Below are positions 1 through 9,566 of a stretch of DNA of 64,000 bases, piece after piece (position 1 is the stretch's first letter; each line of letters opens with the position of its first letter). A program made the translations under genes and the position numbers. The DNA lies in NCBI RefSeq assembly GCF_003387375.1, contig NZ_QUNG01000010.1, positions 1 through 64,000 of the forward strand, read 5' to 3'. Origin of the DNA: Marinomonas pollencensis (GTDB lineage Bacteria; Pseudomonadota; Gammaproteobacteria; Pseudomonadales; Marinomonadaceae). Below the pieces are notes generated by a model. It was not told where the DNA came from, made no database searches, and saw only the letters and a program-made list of their open reading frames with translations.

Positions 1-75
1 CAGTAACGCAAACGAAACCGGTAGACCCAATAAAATAGAGCCCATTAACACGACCAAGAAAATCGTTAATGTCAT
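1..75 (-). CDS. TRAP transporter large permease (DctM-like), N-terminal fragment
   Basis: Only the first 25 codons are inside the window; the gene runs off the left edge. The visible peptide starts MTLTIFLVVLMG and is one hydrophobic helix, as at the start of DctM-type large permeases of TRAP (periplasmic-binding-protein-dependent secondary) transporters. Its ATG overlaps the stop of the upstream small permease by 4 bases (ATGA), the usual dctQ-dctM arrangement, so translation is probably coupled. The assignment rests on this overlap as much as on the sequence. Confidence 0.7.
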   Translation of the reverse strand, partial: MTLTIFLVVLMGSILLGLPVSFALL

Positions 76-554
76 TCTTCGTCCTCCATATCCATAAGCC
101 AGTTGGGGTTGAATATTCGAACCAAAGAAATCATCACAATTAACAAACCGGACACCACTCCTGCCAGCGCAAATAAGGCCGTTGGCAAACCTGTCAGCGG
201 TGATATATTGTTCCAGTTTGCTATCGTTTGATTCATCGCACCCACAAACAGCATGCCAGAGGAAACTAAGATAACGACCCAAATTAAACGATTAATAATC
301 GGTACTGCAGTAGGGAAAAAGCGTTCTGAAAATTCCGCAATCGCAAGGTGCTCACCACGGCGTAACACCACCGCAGCCCCCAGCAAAACAATCCACACCA
401 AACACAGTCTGGAAAGCTCAACAGATGAACGAATGCCGGAAGAAAAACCGTAACGTAAAACAACATTGGTAAATACCAATACAATCATCGCTGCGAGTAC
501 AACGGTGATAAATACGTCTATGCCTTGCCACATCCACTTTATTGTTTTTTTCAT
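72..554 (-). CDS. TRAP transporter small permease (DctQ family)
   Basis: A 160-residue inner-membrane protein with four predicted helices (about residues 13-33, 47-67, 88-108 and 128-150), the size and topology of DctQ small subunits. The RYGFSSGIRSSVELSR stretch and the following W-rich helix fit the family. It works with the overlapping DctM permease to the left and a periplasmic binding protein (not in the window) to import an organic acid using the sodium gradient. The gene lies 26 bases downstream of the diketogulonate-reductase-like gene, so both are probably in one operon and the substrate may be a sugar acid (inference). Confidence 0.85.
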   Translation of the reverse strand: MKKTIKWMWQGIDVFITVVLAAMIVLVFTNVVLRYGFSSGIRSSVELSRLCLVWIVLLGAAVVLRRGEHLAIAEFSERFFPTAVPIINRLIWVVILVSSGMLFVGAMNQTIANWNNISPLTGLPTALFALAGVVSGLLIVMISLVRIFNPNWLMDMEDEE

Positions 555-580
555 GATGACAGCCTCTAAGAACAGTTATA

Positions 581-1588
581 TCAATTCAATAGTGACTCTA
601 TCTGTTGCCAAATCGAATCATGAATTTCAATACCGCCGGCACGTTCGTGCTTGTCTAGGAATTTTTCAATGCTGCTACCAGCGACTTGGACCGTACCCGT
701 TTCTGCAGGCTCAGACGCCAACACATAATCGCGAATACGCTTCATTTCTGAAGAGAATTGAGAGGCTTCAATGGTTTTACTTAGGTCAATCGCAATCAAG
801 AATTGAGAAACACCGAACTCGCCGCCCATATTTTCGGTTAAGGCTGGTACCGAATGGCCGCCTGTAATCGCGGTTAGCATCATGTCCAATACCAAGGACA
901 TCGAAGAACCTTTCCAAAAGCCCATTGGCAAAATGCGCTTGTTTTCCCAAAGCACGTGAGGGTCTTTAGTCAGTTCGCCGTTGTTATCATAACCGCCTAC
1001 AACAGGTAGTTCTTTATCGGCTAAAACGTAGTTTTGTAGCTGACCATAAGAAAATTGAGACATGGAGCAATCAACCAGAACCGGAGGATCACCAGCGATT
1101 GCCATGATAAGAGGATTGGTGCCTAAGCGGTGATCTTTACCGCCCCAGGCTGGCATAACGGCAGTAGAATTGGTTGCGGCAATGCCTGCAAACCCTTCAC
1201 GCGCCATGCGCAGTACATAAGAGCCACCGCGCATCCAGTGGTTAGAATTACGCATGCCCACCATACCAATACCATATTGGCGAGCAAGCTCCATTGCGCG
1301 ATCGGAACAAATTAAGCCATTTAAAACACCTGGGCCAAAGTGACAATCCCACTGTTCTAATGCGCCCATACTATTCACGCATTCTGGTGTTTCATTGAGT
1401 TTGATTTGACCTTTATCCACTTGCGAAATAAACACCGGAAAACGATTAATGCCGTGAGAGTAAATCCCTTCGTTGGCCATTTCGACAAAACCTTCAGCAA
1501 GACGCGTTGCATTGTCTTGCTCCATGCCTCGAGAAAGCAGGATAGTTTTATAGGTATCAGTCAGCTGCGCTACAGATATGATTGGCAT
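581..1588 (-). CDS. dlgD: 2,3-diketo-L-gulonate reductase-like (Ldh/YiaK family)
   Basis: A 335-residue NAD(P)H-dependent oxidoreductase of the malate/L-lactate dehydrogenase-2 fold. Family signatures include GIYSHGINRFP near residue 42, then NSNHWMRGGSY, NPLIMAIAG and the C-terminal ILPMGFWKGSSMSLVLDM. These match E. coli YiaK (DlgD), which reduces 2,3-diketo-L-gulonate. An open frame extends 29 codons further upstream, but the ATG at 1588 is preferred. It has a GAGG Shine-Dalgarno 6 bases upstream, and the protein then aligns with YiaK from its first residue. The TRAP genes follow immediately, as in the E. coli yiaKLMNO order. The exact substrate is not proven. Confidence 0.8.
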   Translation of the reverse strand: MPIISVAQLTDTYKTILLSRGMEQDNATRLAEGFVEMANEGIYSHGINRFPVFISQVDKGQIKLNETPECVNSMGALEQWDCHFGPGVLNGLICSDRAMELARQYGIGMVGMRNSNHWMRGGSYVLRMAREGFAGIAATNSTAVMPAWGGKDHRLGTNPLIMAIAGDPPVLVDCSMSQFSYGQLQNYVLADKELPVVGGYDNNGELTKDPHVLWENKRILPMGFWKGSSMSLVLDMMLTAITGGHSVPALTENMGGEFGVSQFLIAIDLSKTIEASQFSSEMKRIRDYVLASEPAETGTVQVAGSSIEKFLDKHERAGGIEIHDSIWQQIESLLN

Positions 1589-1603
1589 AGTAAACCTCAT
1601 GTT

Positions 1604-1618
1604 TTCCGTATTACGGAA
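1604..1618. promoter_or_regulatory. Inverted repeat, IclR-like operator candidate
   Basis: TTCCG-TATTA-CGGAA is a perfect 5-base inverted repeat lying 16-30 bases upstream of the reductase ATG at 1588. IclR-family regulators of sugar-acid and aromatic catabolism often bind TTCCG-n-CGGAA palindromes. The regulator gene is not in the window, so the assignment is an inference. Confidence 0.45.
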
Positions 1619-1675
1619 TTTGTTATTGTTGTTATTCCATATAATGGCAGCCAATCTCGATAATGTGAAGCTCAA

Positions 1676-2045
1676 TTGAGAAAAATTTAGAAAAAATTCC
1701 CCTTAAATCTCTATAAAAAAACAGTACGCCTTTTTGGAGATCTTGGGGTTTTAATAAAAATATTAATGTGGGCAATAAGTTAGAAAGATATTTAAAAAGA
1801 AAAACATTTAAAAATACGCGAACACTTTTTCAGGCTAAAAACGTTTGACGAAATAGACAGGAAAATACTAATAACTAGGCTTTATAAAAACGCTCACCGT
1901 CATTTACTTTAGGTATAAAAAAACCAGCCGAGGCTGGTTTTCATTCTAAATAGTCAGCTAAAAAAGGCTCACTACGTACAGCAAAGCGTTATCGATATCC
2001 TGAGGAAAGTGAACCTGTTCGTGGCTTCCTCCTCAACTGACAAGT
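1676..2045. other. Intergenic stretch
   Basis: AT-rich DNA of about 370 bases upstream of the dlgD-TRAP operon, probably holding its promoter. It contains the terminator of the FUSC gene at 1915-1940. No coding potential was seen. Confidence 0.5.
1915..1940 (-). terminator. Rho-independent terminator of the FUSC gene
   Basis: AAACCAGC and GCTGGTTT pair as an 8-bp stem around a CGAG tetraloop (1921-1940). On the minus strand this is followed by a run of seven T. It lies about 105 bases beyond the stop of the minus-strand gene ending at 2046. Confidence 0.8.
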
Positions 2046-4247
2046 TTAGGAAACCGTTTTAATGCTATTGCCATGCACCTGAATTTGTAGCTCAAGTGTC
2101 AAACGCCGAATTTCTTCTAACTGCCCTAGCAAGGAATGCAATTGCGACTGCACAAAGTAATGACGTTCATCTTCATCGATTGGGTTCTGCTCAAGCGTCT
2201 TCCTCAAACGTTCAATTTCGGCGCTGCTATCATTCACCAGCTCACGTTGCTCAAGACACTCAGCCACTTCATGCAAACTTTCCACGATATAATCTCCCGC
2301 ATCCGCTAATAACTGATTGCTGGACTGATCGATTAACGTGCCGCGGTGAGCACTGAATGCAGCGATGTAATTAAATAAAGTATGGCTACGTATTACCAGG
2401 CGCTGCCAAAGCTCGGTATCACGGCGAAAATGCCCTGGCTCTTGCTGCATATTCACTAATGTCGATGTTAATAACGCATCGGCATTATAAGCTCGGCGGC
2501 GGCTATGACGATAAACCTGCTCACTCACATCATCCTCTTGATAAAAGCGCATCAGCTCTCGTAAATAATCCGCACTACGACGCAAACCTTCAGCAAAGGT
2601 TATTGGCAATTGTCGGTAGAACCAATCTGGCAAGATGAAAAACACCGCTAACCAAGAGATCACACTACCAATGAGGGTATCCACAAGACGCGGCCAAATA
2701 ACATTGTAGCCGTCTGAGACTTGGTTAAAGCAACACACCACCATCAGTGTGATGGCCGCCGTCGCCAACATATAGCGATTGGTACGAGTTAAGAAAAACA
2801 CTACCCCAGCAACGACAGCAATCAATAATTGAATGATTTCGACTGGAAATAAGGTAATCAAAGACCAAGCGGCAACCAAGCCAACTATGGTGCCGGCAAT
2901 ACGTTCATAGAGACGTTTCCGCGTTGAGCCGAAGGTTGGCAAACAAACGAATAGCGTGGTCAACATCACCCAATAACCCACCATCAAATCCATCGTTTGT
3001 ATAATGGCGTAACCACAGGTTAGTGCGATAGACATACGCACCGCATGACGAAAAACCTGAGACTTGGGCGTTAATTGATCCGCAATTTGGCTCAATATAG
3101 AGCGCAAAGTCACGCGTGGCTGGGGAATTTGCTTTGAGGCATCGGATAAGGAAACATCTTCTAACTGACGCGCTTTATCCAACTCTTGTTGCAATGCAAT
3201 CACGTTGTCGGTTAACTGGCGTAAGGGCCGAAACAAACGCCATTGCGTTGGCTCGGCTTCACGCTCTAAATACGCCATTGAGCGTTGCACACCTGCCACG
3301 GCTTCTTCGCTGTCACGTAAATCAATCGCCTGCCCGCCCCGTATTGCTTCGCCTATTTTGCGGCAGCTGGTTCCTGCTTCTGATAACTGGCGTTGTAAAC
3401 GAAATAAGATATCGCTGTGAAAGAAAGTTTCCGCCAAATCAGAATAATTATAGTGAGAAGAGCTCGCGCGCTCGTGGATGCCTTGGGCAATAAAATAAAA
3501 ACGAATGTAGCGCCCTAACCTAGGGTTTTTAGGGTCACTATCAATTCGGCTAACTAATATTTCTCGCACCCGATTTAACGCAACAACCACTTGCCCATGT
3601 TGTCGTGCTAACTCTAAGCGTAATGAATCTACTGCGCCACGCGACGGCAAAGGAAAAAACTTAGACTTCAATTTTAGATACAAGCCCACTTCGATATACA
3701 GTGAAGTCAATGCCTGACGCAGCGTCACATGGGCAAACAAAGCCGCCCAGATCACCGACAAAATGCCGTACCACAACGCCCCTAATGTTAATAACACAGG
3801 CTCATACCAAACAGGCAATTCGTCCGCCGCTTGATTTAACCCTATCATGGTATAAACCGCTAGAATCAAGGTTGCTTGTGAGATTAAGCCATAGCGACGA
3901 CCTAACGCACCGCCCATTGATAAAGAAAAAGCCACCACCGCAATAGAGGCGCCAAACAGCCAGGGATAGGGCATGAGTAAGCGCACACCAAAGGCTGTAA
4001 TAATGAACAATATCAAGGTGATAGAAAGCGTTCTTACACGCCCTTGCCAACCATCTTCAGTTTCCGCTAAGGCACTGGCAATCACCCCCAAAAAGAGTGG
4101 AATGACCATGTCGATATGGCCCACAAACCAACTCAATGCCATCGCACCACATAAAGCGATGAACACTCGGATACCATAGGACAGCTGACTGTTACTGGTC
4201 ACGCTTAATTTGCGCAGAGCTTGCAGAGAATGTTTAAAGGGCAACAT
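2046..4247 (-). CDS. FUSC-family inner-membrane protein (YccS/YhfK type)
   Basis: A 733-residue protein with the YccS/FUSC architecture: a cluster of six hydrophobic segments in residues 30-185, a cytoplasmic helical region of about 200 residues, a second cluster (about 395-520), and a soluble C-terminal tail. FUSC proteins resemble the aromatic acid exporter AaeB and fusaric-acid resistance proteins. The cargo of YccS-like members is unknown. The ATG at 4247 (MLPFKHSL) is preferred over a further 11 codons, although its AGGAG motif is 13 bases away. It stands alone, with a terminator downstream and a gap of about 230 bases to the next gene. Confidence 0.75.
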   Translation of the reverse strand: MLPFKHSLQALRKLSVTSNSQLSYGIRVFIALCGAMALSWFVGHIDMVIPLFLGVIASALAETEDGWQGRVRTLSITLILFIITAFGVRLLMPYPWLFGASIAVVAFSLSMGGALGRRYGLISQATLILAVYTMIGLNQAADELPVWYEPVLLTLGALWYGILSVIWAALFAHVTLRQALTSLYIEVGLYLKLKSKFFPLPSRGAVDSLRLELARQHGQVVVALNRVREILVSRIDSDPKNPRLGRYIRFYFIAQGIHERASSSHYNYSDLAETFFHSDILFRLQRQLSEAGTSCRKIGEAIRGGQAIDLRDSEEAVAGVQRSMAYLEREAEPTQWRLFRPLRQLTDNVIALQQELDKARQLEDVSLSDASKQIPQPRVTLRSILSQIADQLTPKSQVFRHAVRMSIALTCGYAIIQTMDLMVGYWVMLTTLFVCLPTFGSTRKRLYERIAGTIVGLVAAWSLITLFPVEIIQLLIAVVAGVVFFLTRTNRYMLATAAITLMVVCCFNQVSDGYNVIWPRLVDTLIGSVISWLAVFFILPDWFYRQLPITFAEGLRRSADYLRELMRFYQEDDVSEQVYRHSRRRAYNADALLTSTLVNMQQEPGHFRRDTELWQRLVIRSHTLFNYIAAFSAHRGTLIDQSSNQLLADAGDYIVESLHEVAECLEQRELVNDSSAEIERLRKTLEQNPIDEDERHYFVQSQLHSLLGQLEEIRRLTLELQIQVHGNSIKTVS

Positions 4248-4474
4248 AGTTGAATTGCGTCTCCTAGCCGACGACAGCAATAAAAAAGCATGGGGTAAGA
4301 AGCAAGTGTAAACGGGGCTTATTACAACTACAAGGCAACAAAGAGCATCTGCAAATTACTTCCTAATAACATGATTCAAAAGTACTTTTTTAACAATTTC
4401 TCATAGTTTTTTAGTAACACAAGCGTTTTTCCAAGCGACGCTTCTAGGGCTTATATAGTGCAACGTTACTCGGC

Positions 4475-5395
4475 TTATTTTTCCCTTTTCGGATCTCCCA
4501 AAATCTCTCGGGTTTGGTTTCTAAAATGATGAAGAAAAGCCGACAAGCGCTTAGGTAAACTACCATAGGGGTAGAGTAAATACATTGGCAGCATGGGTAG
4601 CTTCCATTGTGGAAAAACCCGCACAAGGTCACCAGCATGATGTTTTTCACGCATCGCCACCATGTAATCTGGTAACACGCCTACTCCATAGCCGCGCGCA
4701 ATTTCTTCTAGTTGCATGGCTATTTGATCACTCCAGATACGAGAACGAGGGATGTTAATGCATTTTGATCCATCCTCAGAATGCATTAACTCTAAATCGC
4801 CTTCTGGCAAATAAAAATGATGCATATTGACCCAAGGCACACTATTTAGATCCTCTATTTCATTTAGATTGGCGTTTTTCTCCATAAACTTTTTCGATGC
4901 ATATAAACCACACGTCAAATAGCCAATCATTTCTTCTTTAAACTTTGAGGGTTGAGGTGTTCCCAGCCAAATGCAGGCATCGGTTTCAGCACTAACATCT
5001 TCGAACTTATTGAAAGTATTAAGAGAAATTCGCACATCTGGGTATTGCTGAGTAAAACGCACAATTTCCTTTGGAAACCAGGACCGAATCAAGCCGGAAT
5101 AGACCGCAATATTTAGCTCTCCGATAACAGACTCTTGCATTGTATCTACTGTTTTTTGCGCCCGCCTAGCGGCATCCAAGATCTCCCAGGCAAAAGGAAG
5201 AAAGGCTTTACCGGCGTCATTTGCGGTCATTTTACTGGCTTGTCGGAGCAGTAAAGGTTGCCCGACTGTCTCCTCCAAATGGGTGATACGCCGACTCAAT
5301 GTGGATTTAGACACCCCTAATAATTTCGCACTTTGCGTCAGACTATTGGTTTTAAGCAAAGTCACAAAACTATGTAAATCATTCATATCGTACAC
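4475..5395 (-). CDS. LysR-family transcriptional regulator
   Basis: 306 residues. The N-terminal winged helix-turn-helix (about residues 5-63) reads SLTQSAKLLGVSKSTLSRRI. An inducer-binding domain of PBP2 fold follows. The GTG at 5395 has GGAAG 6 bases upstream; an ATG three codons later is also possible. The gene is divergent from a metallo-hydrolase and TonB-receptor pair with 72 bases between them, so it probably controls that pair and itself. The inducer is unknown. Confidence 0.85.
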   Translation of the reverse strand: MYDMNDLHSFVTLLKTNSLTQSAKLLGVSKSTLSRRITHLEETVGQPLLLRQASKMTANDAGKAFLPFAWEILDAARRAQKTVDTMQESVIGELNIAVYSGLIRSWFPKEIVRFTQQYPDVRISLNTFNKFEDVSAETDACIWLGTPQPSKFKEEMIGYLTCGLYASKKFMEKNANLNEIEDLNSVPWVNMHHFYLPEGDLELMHSEDGSKCINIPRSRIWSDQIAMQLEEIARGYGVGVLPDYMVAMREKHHAGDLVRVFPQWKLPMLPMYLLYPYGSLPKRLSAFLHHFRNQTREILGDPKREK

Positions 5396-5432
5396 AAGCT
5401 ACTTCCTTACACATTTTGGATTGCACAAAACC

Positions 5433-5445
5433 GAACAAATTGTTC
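5433..5445. promoter_or_regulatory. GAACAA-A-TTGTTC palindrome in divergent promoter
   Basis: A perfect 6-base inverted repeat around a single A lies midway between the divergent lysR and metallo-hydrolase starts. It is the only clear palindrome in the 72-base gap and is a likely binding site for the adjacent LysR protein (inference). Confidence 0.45.
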
Positions 5446-5467
5446 CGGGCGCTCGATTATAACTTAT

Positions 5468-6541
5468 GTGAGAATGCAAACAATAATCACTATCAAAAAA
5501 AGATGCCCTGTGACAACCCCATTTGCTTCACTTAATTTGACAACCACACTCCTGATAAGTGCATTCATGAGCACTGTGTCTATCCCTGTTCAAGCTACGG
5601 ACTTACAGACAGCGGAACAACTTGCTCAACAAGGGCTGGTTGCAGGAAAAAACTACCCAGGTTTAACCAATCTATGTGCCCTTGACAAACCACTAAAACA
5701 AGCGGGTGCTCATTCACATAAGAAAAACACTCGAAAAATGACGGATCAAGCCAGAGAGAAGCGTGCAAAAGCCGCCACCGTAGCGCCACAACAAGTCTTT
5801 GATAACCTCTATTTTGTCGGCAACCGCCAAGTGGCAAGCTGGGTTATTCGTACTTCAGAAGGGTTAATTATGATTGACGCAATGAATACGAACCAACAAG
5901 CGAAAAAGATCATCATTGCTGGTATGGAGAGCCTTGGCTTAGACCCAAATGAGTTACGCTACCTGATCATTACTCATGCTCACGGCGACCACTATGGTGG
6001 GCAAGAATATCTCACAGAACGCTTTTCACCTCGTCTGGTAATGAGTGAGGCAGATTGGCGAGAGCTAGAAAAACCGAAACAAGAAATCAGCAACCCAAGG
6101 TGGGGCAAAGCACCAACAAGAGACCTATCCGTTGACAACGGGGACACTATTACCCTTGGCGACACTCGAATACAGTTGGCCGTTACCCCCGGCCACACAC
6201 TTGGCACCCTCTCATTGATTTTTCCTGTCCAAGACCAAGGTAAGCCACACATGGCGGCATTGTGGGGCGGAACAGGTTTGAATTTCGGCCCTAATGCTGA
6301 GCGCTTAGCCATGTACTCCTCTTCAGCCGAACAGTTCAGACTGCTTGCCCAAGAAAATCAGGTTGATGTGTTTTTATCCAACCACCCAACTCGTGACAAT
6401 AGTCTCGCGAGAATGAAGCAGCTAAATAACAGAAACCACCAGCAAACACACCCTTTTGTCGATCCAGATGCATTGCAAGCATTTGCCTTATTAAGAGACT
6501 GCAGCCAAGCACAATTAAAAAAGCTGCAAGCGTCTCAATAA
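5468..6541 (+). CDS. Exported MBL-fold metallo-hydrolase
   Basis: 357 residues with an N-terminal signal peptide (hydrophobic about 24-41, cleavage near VQA-TD). The metallo-beta-lactamase fold shows the zinc motif HAHGDH (H170, H172, D174, H175) and a further His in TPGHTLG (H243), consistent with two zinc ions in the periplasm. The spacing resembles subclass B3-like enzymes, but hydrolysis of beta-lactams cannot be claimed. A GTG at 5468 or the ATG two codons later could be the start. The gene is followed after 40 bases by a TonB receptor, so the enzyme may act on a ligand handled by that receptor (inference). Confidence 0.75.
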   Translation: MRMQTIITIKKRCPVTTPFASLNLTTTLLISAFMSTVSIPVQATDLQTAEQLAQQGLVAGKNYPGLTNLCALDKPLKQAGAHSHKKNTRKMTDQAREKRAKAATVAPQQVFDNLYFVGNRQVASWVIRTSEGLIMIDAMNTNQQAKKIIIAGMESLGLDPNELRYLIITHAHGDHYGGQEYLTERFSPRLVMSEADWRELEKPKQEISNPRWGKAPTRDLSVDNGDTITLGDTRIQLAVTPGHTLGTLSLIFPVQDQGKPHMAALWGGTGLNFGPNAERLAMYSSSAEQFRLLAQENQVDVFLSNHPTRDNSLARMKQLNNRNHQQTHPFVDPDALQAFALLRDCSQAQLKKLQASQ

Positions 6542-6581
6542 CCTCAACCATTATTATAAAAACTGTCTAAAGGTTCACTAC

Positions 6582-8492
6582 ATGTCATCTAAGCATACTT
6601 TTATTTCGTCTATCACAGGCGCTCAGCTTTATCTCATTGCTTCAAATGCATTGGCAGAAGACTCGATCAAGCTGAATGAGATGGTAGTTTCAGCCGCAGG
6701 TTATCAGCAAACCGTGGCCGAAGCCCCAGCGAGCATTACCGTGATCGATAGAGAAACTATTCAACAAGGCGCGTATCGTGACATCACTGAAGTACTCAGT
6801 CATGTTCCTGGTGTTTTTGCGACGGGGGGAGCGTCTGGGAAAGACATTTCGATTCGCGGCATGCCAACAAAGTATACGCTTCTTCTCGTCGATGGCAGGC
6901 CACAGTCTTCTCGTGAGTCCCAGCCTAGCGGCGCTGGTGGTATGGACCAAGAATGGCTTCCGCCCTTATCTTCCATTGAGCGAATCGAAGTAATCCGTGG
7001 CCCTATGTCGACATTATATGGCGCCAATGCCATGGGCGGTGTTATCAATATCATTACCCGTCAAGCAAGTGATACATTGCATGGTAACCTAGGCTATGAC
7101 GTCACCTCATCGGATAGCAATGATTTCGGCACAAGCCAACAAGGTAGTTTATTTTTAAGCGGCCCATTGATCGATGACAAATTAAGTTTTCGCCTTGGCG
7201 CACGCTACCTACTCAACGACGAAGATAACGTATTACGAGGTGCGCCTGAAAAAGAGATTCATAACTACAATGGGCAACTACGCTTCACACCTAATAAAGC
7301 ACACACTTTCGACATAGAGCTGATCAAAAGTCGTCAAAATAGGATCACGACAGCAGGAAAGTCATTATCCGAAAGCGCAAGTGATGGCGAGACAAATAAC
7401 GAAAAAGAAACCCTTTCTATCGCACACACAGGCCACTGGGGAGCACTCACCGACAACAGCTATCTACAACATGAAAGTACCTACAATGAAGGCCGAGAAA
7501 TTCGTATTACCAATACAGTGCTCGACTCACGATGGGTTATTCCTTTTGCAGACCATACCCTTACCCTAGGAACAAACTTCTCAGAAGCGAAGCTTAAAGA
7601 TGACAGCAATGTCATGGAAGACAGCATCATCAGTAATGATCAATACTCGCTATACGCTGAAGATGAATGGCTAATTGGAGACAGCTTTGCCTTAACTGGA
7701 GGCCTACGTACCGACAAAAATGAAAACTTTGGCTCACAACTCAGCCCCCGCTTATATGCTAATTGGTTTCTAAACCAGTACTGGACAATCAAAGCCGGTG
7801 CAGCCACTGGCTACCAAACACCAGAACTTCGTCAAATGACAGAAAACTGGGTGCAATACAGTCGCGGCGGTAACCTCTACGGCAACTCAGAATTGCAGCC
7901 AGAAACCTCATTAAGTCAGGAAGTTGGGCTTATCTATAGCCGAGCAACAACCTTAGCGAGCATCACGATTTTTGATAACCAGTTTGATGACAAAATTGTC
8001 CGCACCAGTTGCCCTACGTCTATTTGTTCCATCAGCAGTGACCGTTACTATGTCAATATCGATGAAGCAAAAACCCAAGGGGTAGAAATTAGTACGGAAT
8101 GGAAGTGGCACCCTTCCCTGAGCATGAGTGTGCGTTATACCTACACAAAATCAGAACAACTTTCCGGTGATAATAAAGGTCAACCGCTGACACAAATGCC
8201 AAAGCACCTGTTCGCGAGTAGTGTGAAATGGGCATTATCGCCCCAGGCCAAAATCTGGCTAGATTATGAATACAGAGGGGAAGAGTCCATGGAAACAGGA
8301 CTTTCATCTAACACAGAAATACAAGCGCCTTCTTATGACCTGCTGCACATCGGCACTCAATATCAACTAAGCGATGCCTTTACGCTTCAGGCCGGTATCA
8401 ACAACCTGCTAGATCAAGAGTTTTCATACGATGAATTCGGTTTTGTAGACTCCAGTCGAGCCTACTGGGCTTCTTTAGAGTATCAATTCTAA
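6582..8492 (+). CDS. TonB-dependent outer-membrane receptor (siderophore-receptor type)
   Basis: 636 residues. A signal peptide ends near LAEDS, followed by a TonB box-like segment (NEMVVSA). The plug domain (about 45-160) carries SIRGMPTKYTLLLVDGRP and IEVIRGPMSTLYGANAMGG. A 22-strand barrel follows and ends in a C-terminal aromatic residue (EYQF). The plug resembles FepA/CirA-type ferric-siderophore receptors. Sitting 40 bases after the metallo-hydrolase and opposite a LysR gene, it is probably co-transcribed with the hydrolase. The substrate cannot be read from the sequence, and no Fur box was identified with confidence. Confidence 0.85.
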   Translation: MSSKHTFISSITGAQLYLIASNALAEDSIKLNEMVVSAAGYQQTVAEAPASITVIDRETIQQGAYRDITEVLSHVPGVFATGGASGKDISIRGMPTKYTLLLVDGRPQSSRESQPSGAGGMDQEWLPPLSSIERIEVIRGPMSTLYGANAMGGVINIITRQASDTLHGNLGYDVTSSDSNDFGTSQQGSLFLSGPLIDDKLSFRLGARYLLNDEDNVLRGAPEKEIHNYNGQLRFTPNKAHTFDIELIKSRQNRITTAGKSLSESASDGETNNEKETLSIAHTGHWGALTDNSYLQHESTYNEGREIRITNTVLDSRWVIPFADHTLTLGTNFSEAKLKDDSNVMEDSIISNDQYSLYAEDEWLIGDSFALTGGLRTDKNENFGSQLSPRLYANWFLNQYWTIKAGAATGYQTPELRQMTENWVQYSRGGNLYGNSELQPETSLSQEVGLIYSRATTLASITIFDNQFDDKIVRTSCPTSICSISSDRYYVNIDEAKTQGVEISTEWKWHPSLSMSVRYTYTKSEQLSGDNKGQPLTQMPKHLFASSVKWALSPQAKIWLDYEYRGEESMETGLSSNTEIQAPSYDLLHIGTQYQLSDAFTLQAGINNLLDQEFSYDEFGFVDSSRAYWASLEYQF

Positions 8493-8809
8493 CTTCATCT
8501 TTCGCAATGGCTGCGCATGCAAATCATTTCTTTTAATGCGCTGCCATTGCCTTCCCTTAAGCCCCACCCTATTGGATTAGCTGAGGCTTTAATTCTAGCT
8601 ATCAGACTAGATCCCCTTAGACATTTAAAAGGCGAGCCACAGCAACTGCTTTTGCTTTCTGAAAGCGCCCTTAGCCTGAATCAAGACAACTCTTTTATAT
8701 CTTACTTTCCACTCTGTGTTGAATCATAGAGAATAGCAACATAACGCTTACCTCTTCACTGAGACAATAAGCACTATAACGTTTTATCATTTGTATTAAG
8801 GATTATTCG
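8493..8809. other. Intergenic stretch, no clear gene
   Basis: About 317 bases between the receptor and glyoxalase genes. A 70-codon open frame (8517-8729, plus) lies here but has no convincing Shine-Dalgarno and no recognisable motif, so it is not annotated. The right part probably holds the gloA promoter. Confidence 0.4.
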
Positions 8810-9337
8810 ATGTCTAAGTACCACGAAACAGCTGAAGAAGTTTCTCAAGCCACTGAAGGTTATGTGCTGCAGCAAACCATGTTGCGCATTAAAGATCCTA
8901 AAGTGTCCGTGGATTTCTATCAAAATGTCTTGGGTATGACACTGCTAGGGAAATACGACTTTCCTACGATGAAGTTCAGCCTTTACTTCCTAGGTTACGA
9001 ACAAGAAATACCAGAAGGCGACGACAAAACGAAAACAGAATGGGTATTTAAACGCCCAGCCTTAATAGAACTAACCCACAACTGGGGCAGCGAAAACGAC
9101 GAAAACTTCCCAGGCTACCACAATGGCAATGAAGACCCGCGAGGCTTTGGCCACATAGGCATTAGCGTACCTGACGTATATGCCGCCTGTGAACGCTTTG
9201 CTAAATACGATGTGGAGTTCGTTAAAAAGCCAGACGATGGCTCTATGAAAGGCCTTGCCTTTATCAAAGACCCAGACGGTTACTGGATCGAAGTTCTGTC
9301 CGCAGAAGGCATTACAGAGATTATTCTTTCCCAATAA
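8810..9337 (+). CDS. gloA: Lactoylglutathione lyase (glyoxalase I)
   Basis: A 175-residue VOC-fold enzyme that isomerises the methylglyoxal-glutathione hemithioacetal to S-lactoylglutathione in the cytosol. The four metal ligands of the family are visible: Q22, E87 (in IELTHNWG), H115 (GFGHIGISV) and E161 (YWIEVL). The length and the insertion around residues 62-80 fit the longer zinc-type glyoxalases found in Pseudomonas and eukaryotes, rather than the short nickel-dependent E. coli form. An AAGGATTATTCG leader supplies the ribosome site. It is monocistronic with a strong terminator directly downstream. Confidence 0.93.
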   Translation: MSKYHETAEEVSQATEGYVLQQTMLRIKDPKVSVDFYQNVLGMTLLGKYDFPTMKFSLYFLGYEQEIPEGDDKTKTEWVFKRPALIELTHNWGSENDENFPGYHNGNEDPRGFGHIGISVPDVYAACERFAKYDVEFVKKPDDGSMKGLAFIKDPDGYWIEVLSAEGITEIILSQ

Positions 9338-9344
9338 CAAACCG

Positions 9345-9389
9345 CTCAAAACCACCTTCTCGATCTAGCATAAGGTGGTTTTGAGTTTT
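9345..9389 (+). terminator. Strong hairpin terminator after gloA
   Basis: A 14-bp perfect stem (CTCAAAACCACCTT with AAGGTGGTTTTGAG) around a 13-base loop, followed by TTTTG. It starts 8 bases after the gloA stop. Confidence 0.9.
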
Positions 9390-9566
9390 GTCGCTAAGCT
9401 TGTTTTAGATTGCCATTGGACTGACAGTGTGCGGTCGCACCATTCGGTTTAACACTATTTCTGCGTTCTTAACTGGACGCAAACACTCATGTCACCAGCA
9501 AACCGCCGCTTAAACCACAAGACAAATAGAAACAAAGCGAACTCGCCCCTATTTGTCTTCAGCGCG

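Noticed and set aside
4444-4650. 68-codon minus-strand frame
   Set aside because: Overlaps the LysR coding region in another frame and has no motif; a shadow of that gene.
8517-8729. 70-codon plus-strand frame after the TonB receptor gene
   Set aside because: No ribosome site and no recognisable motif; composition like intergenic DNA.
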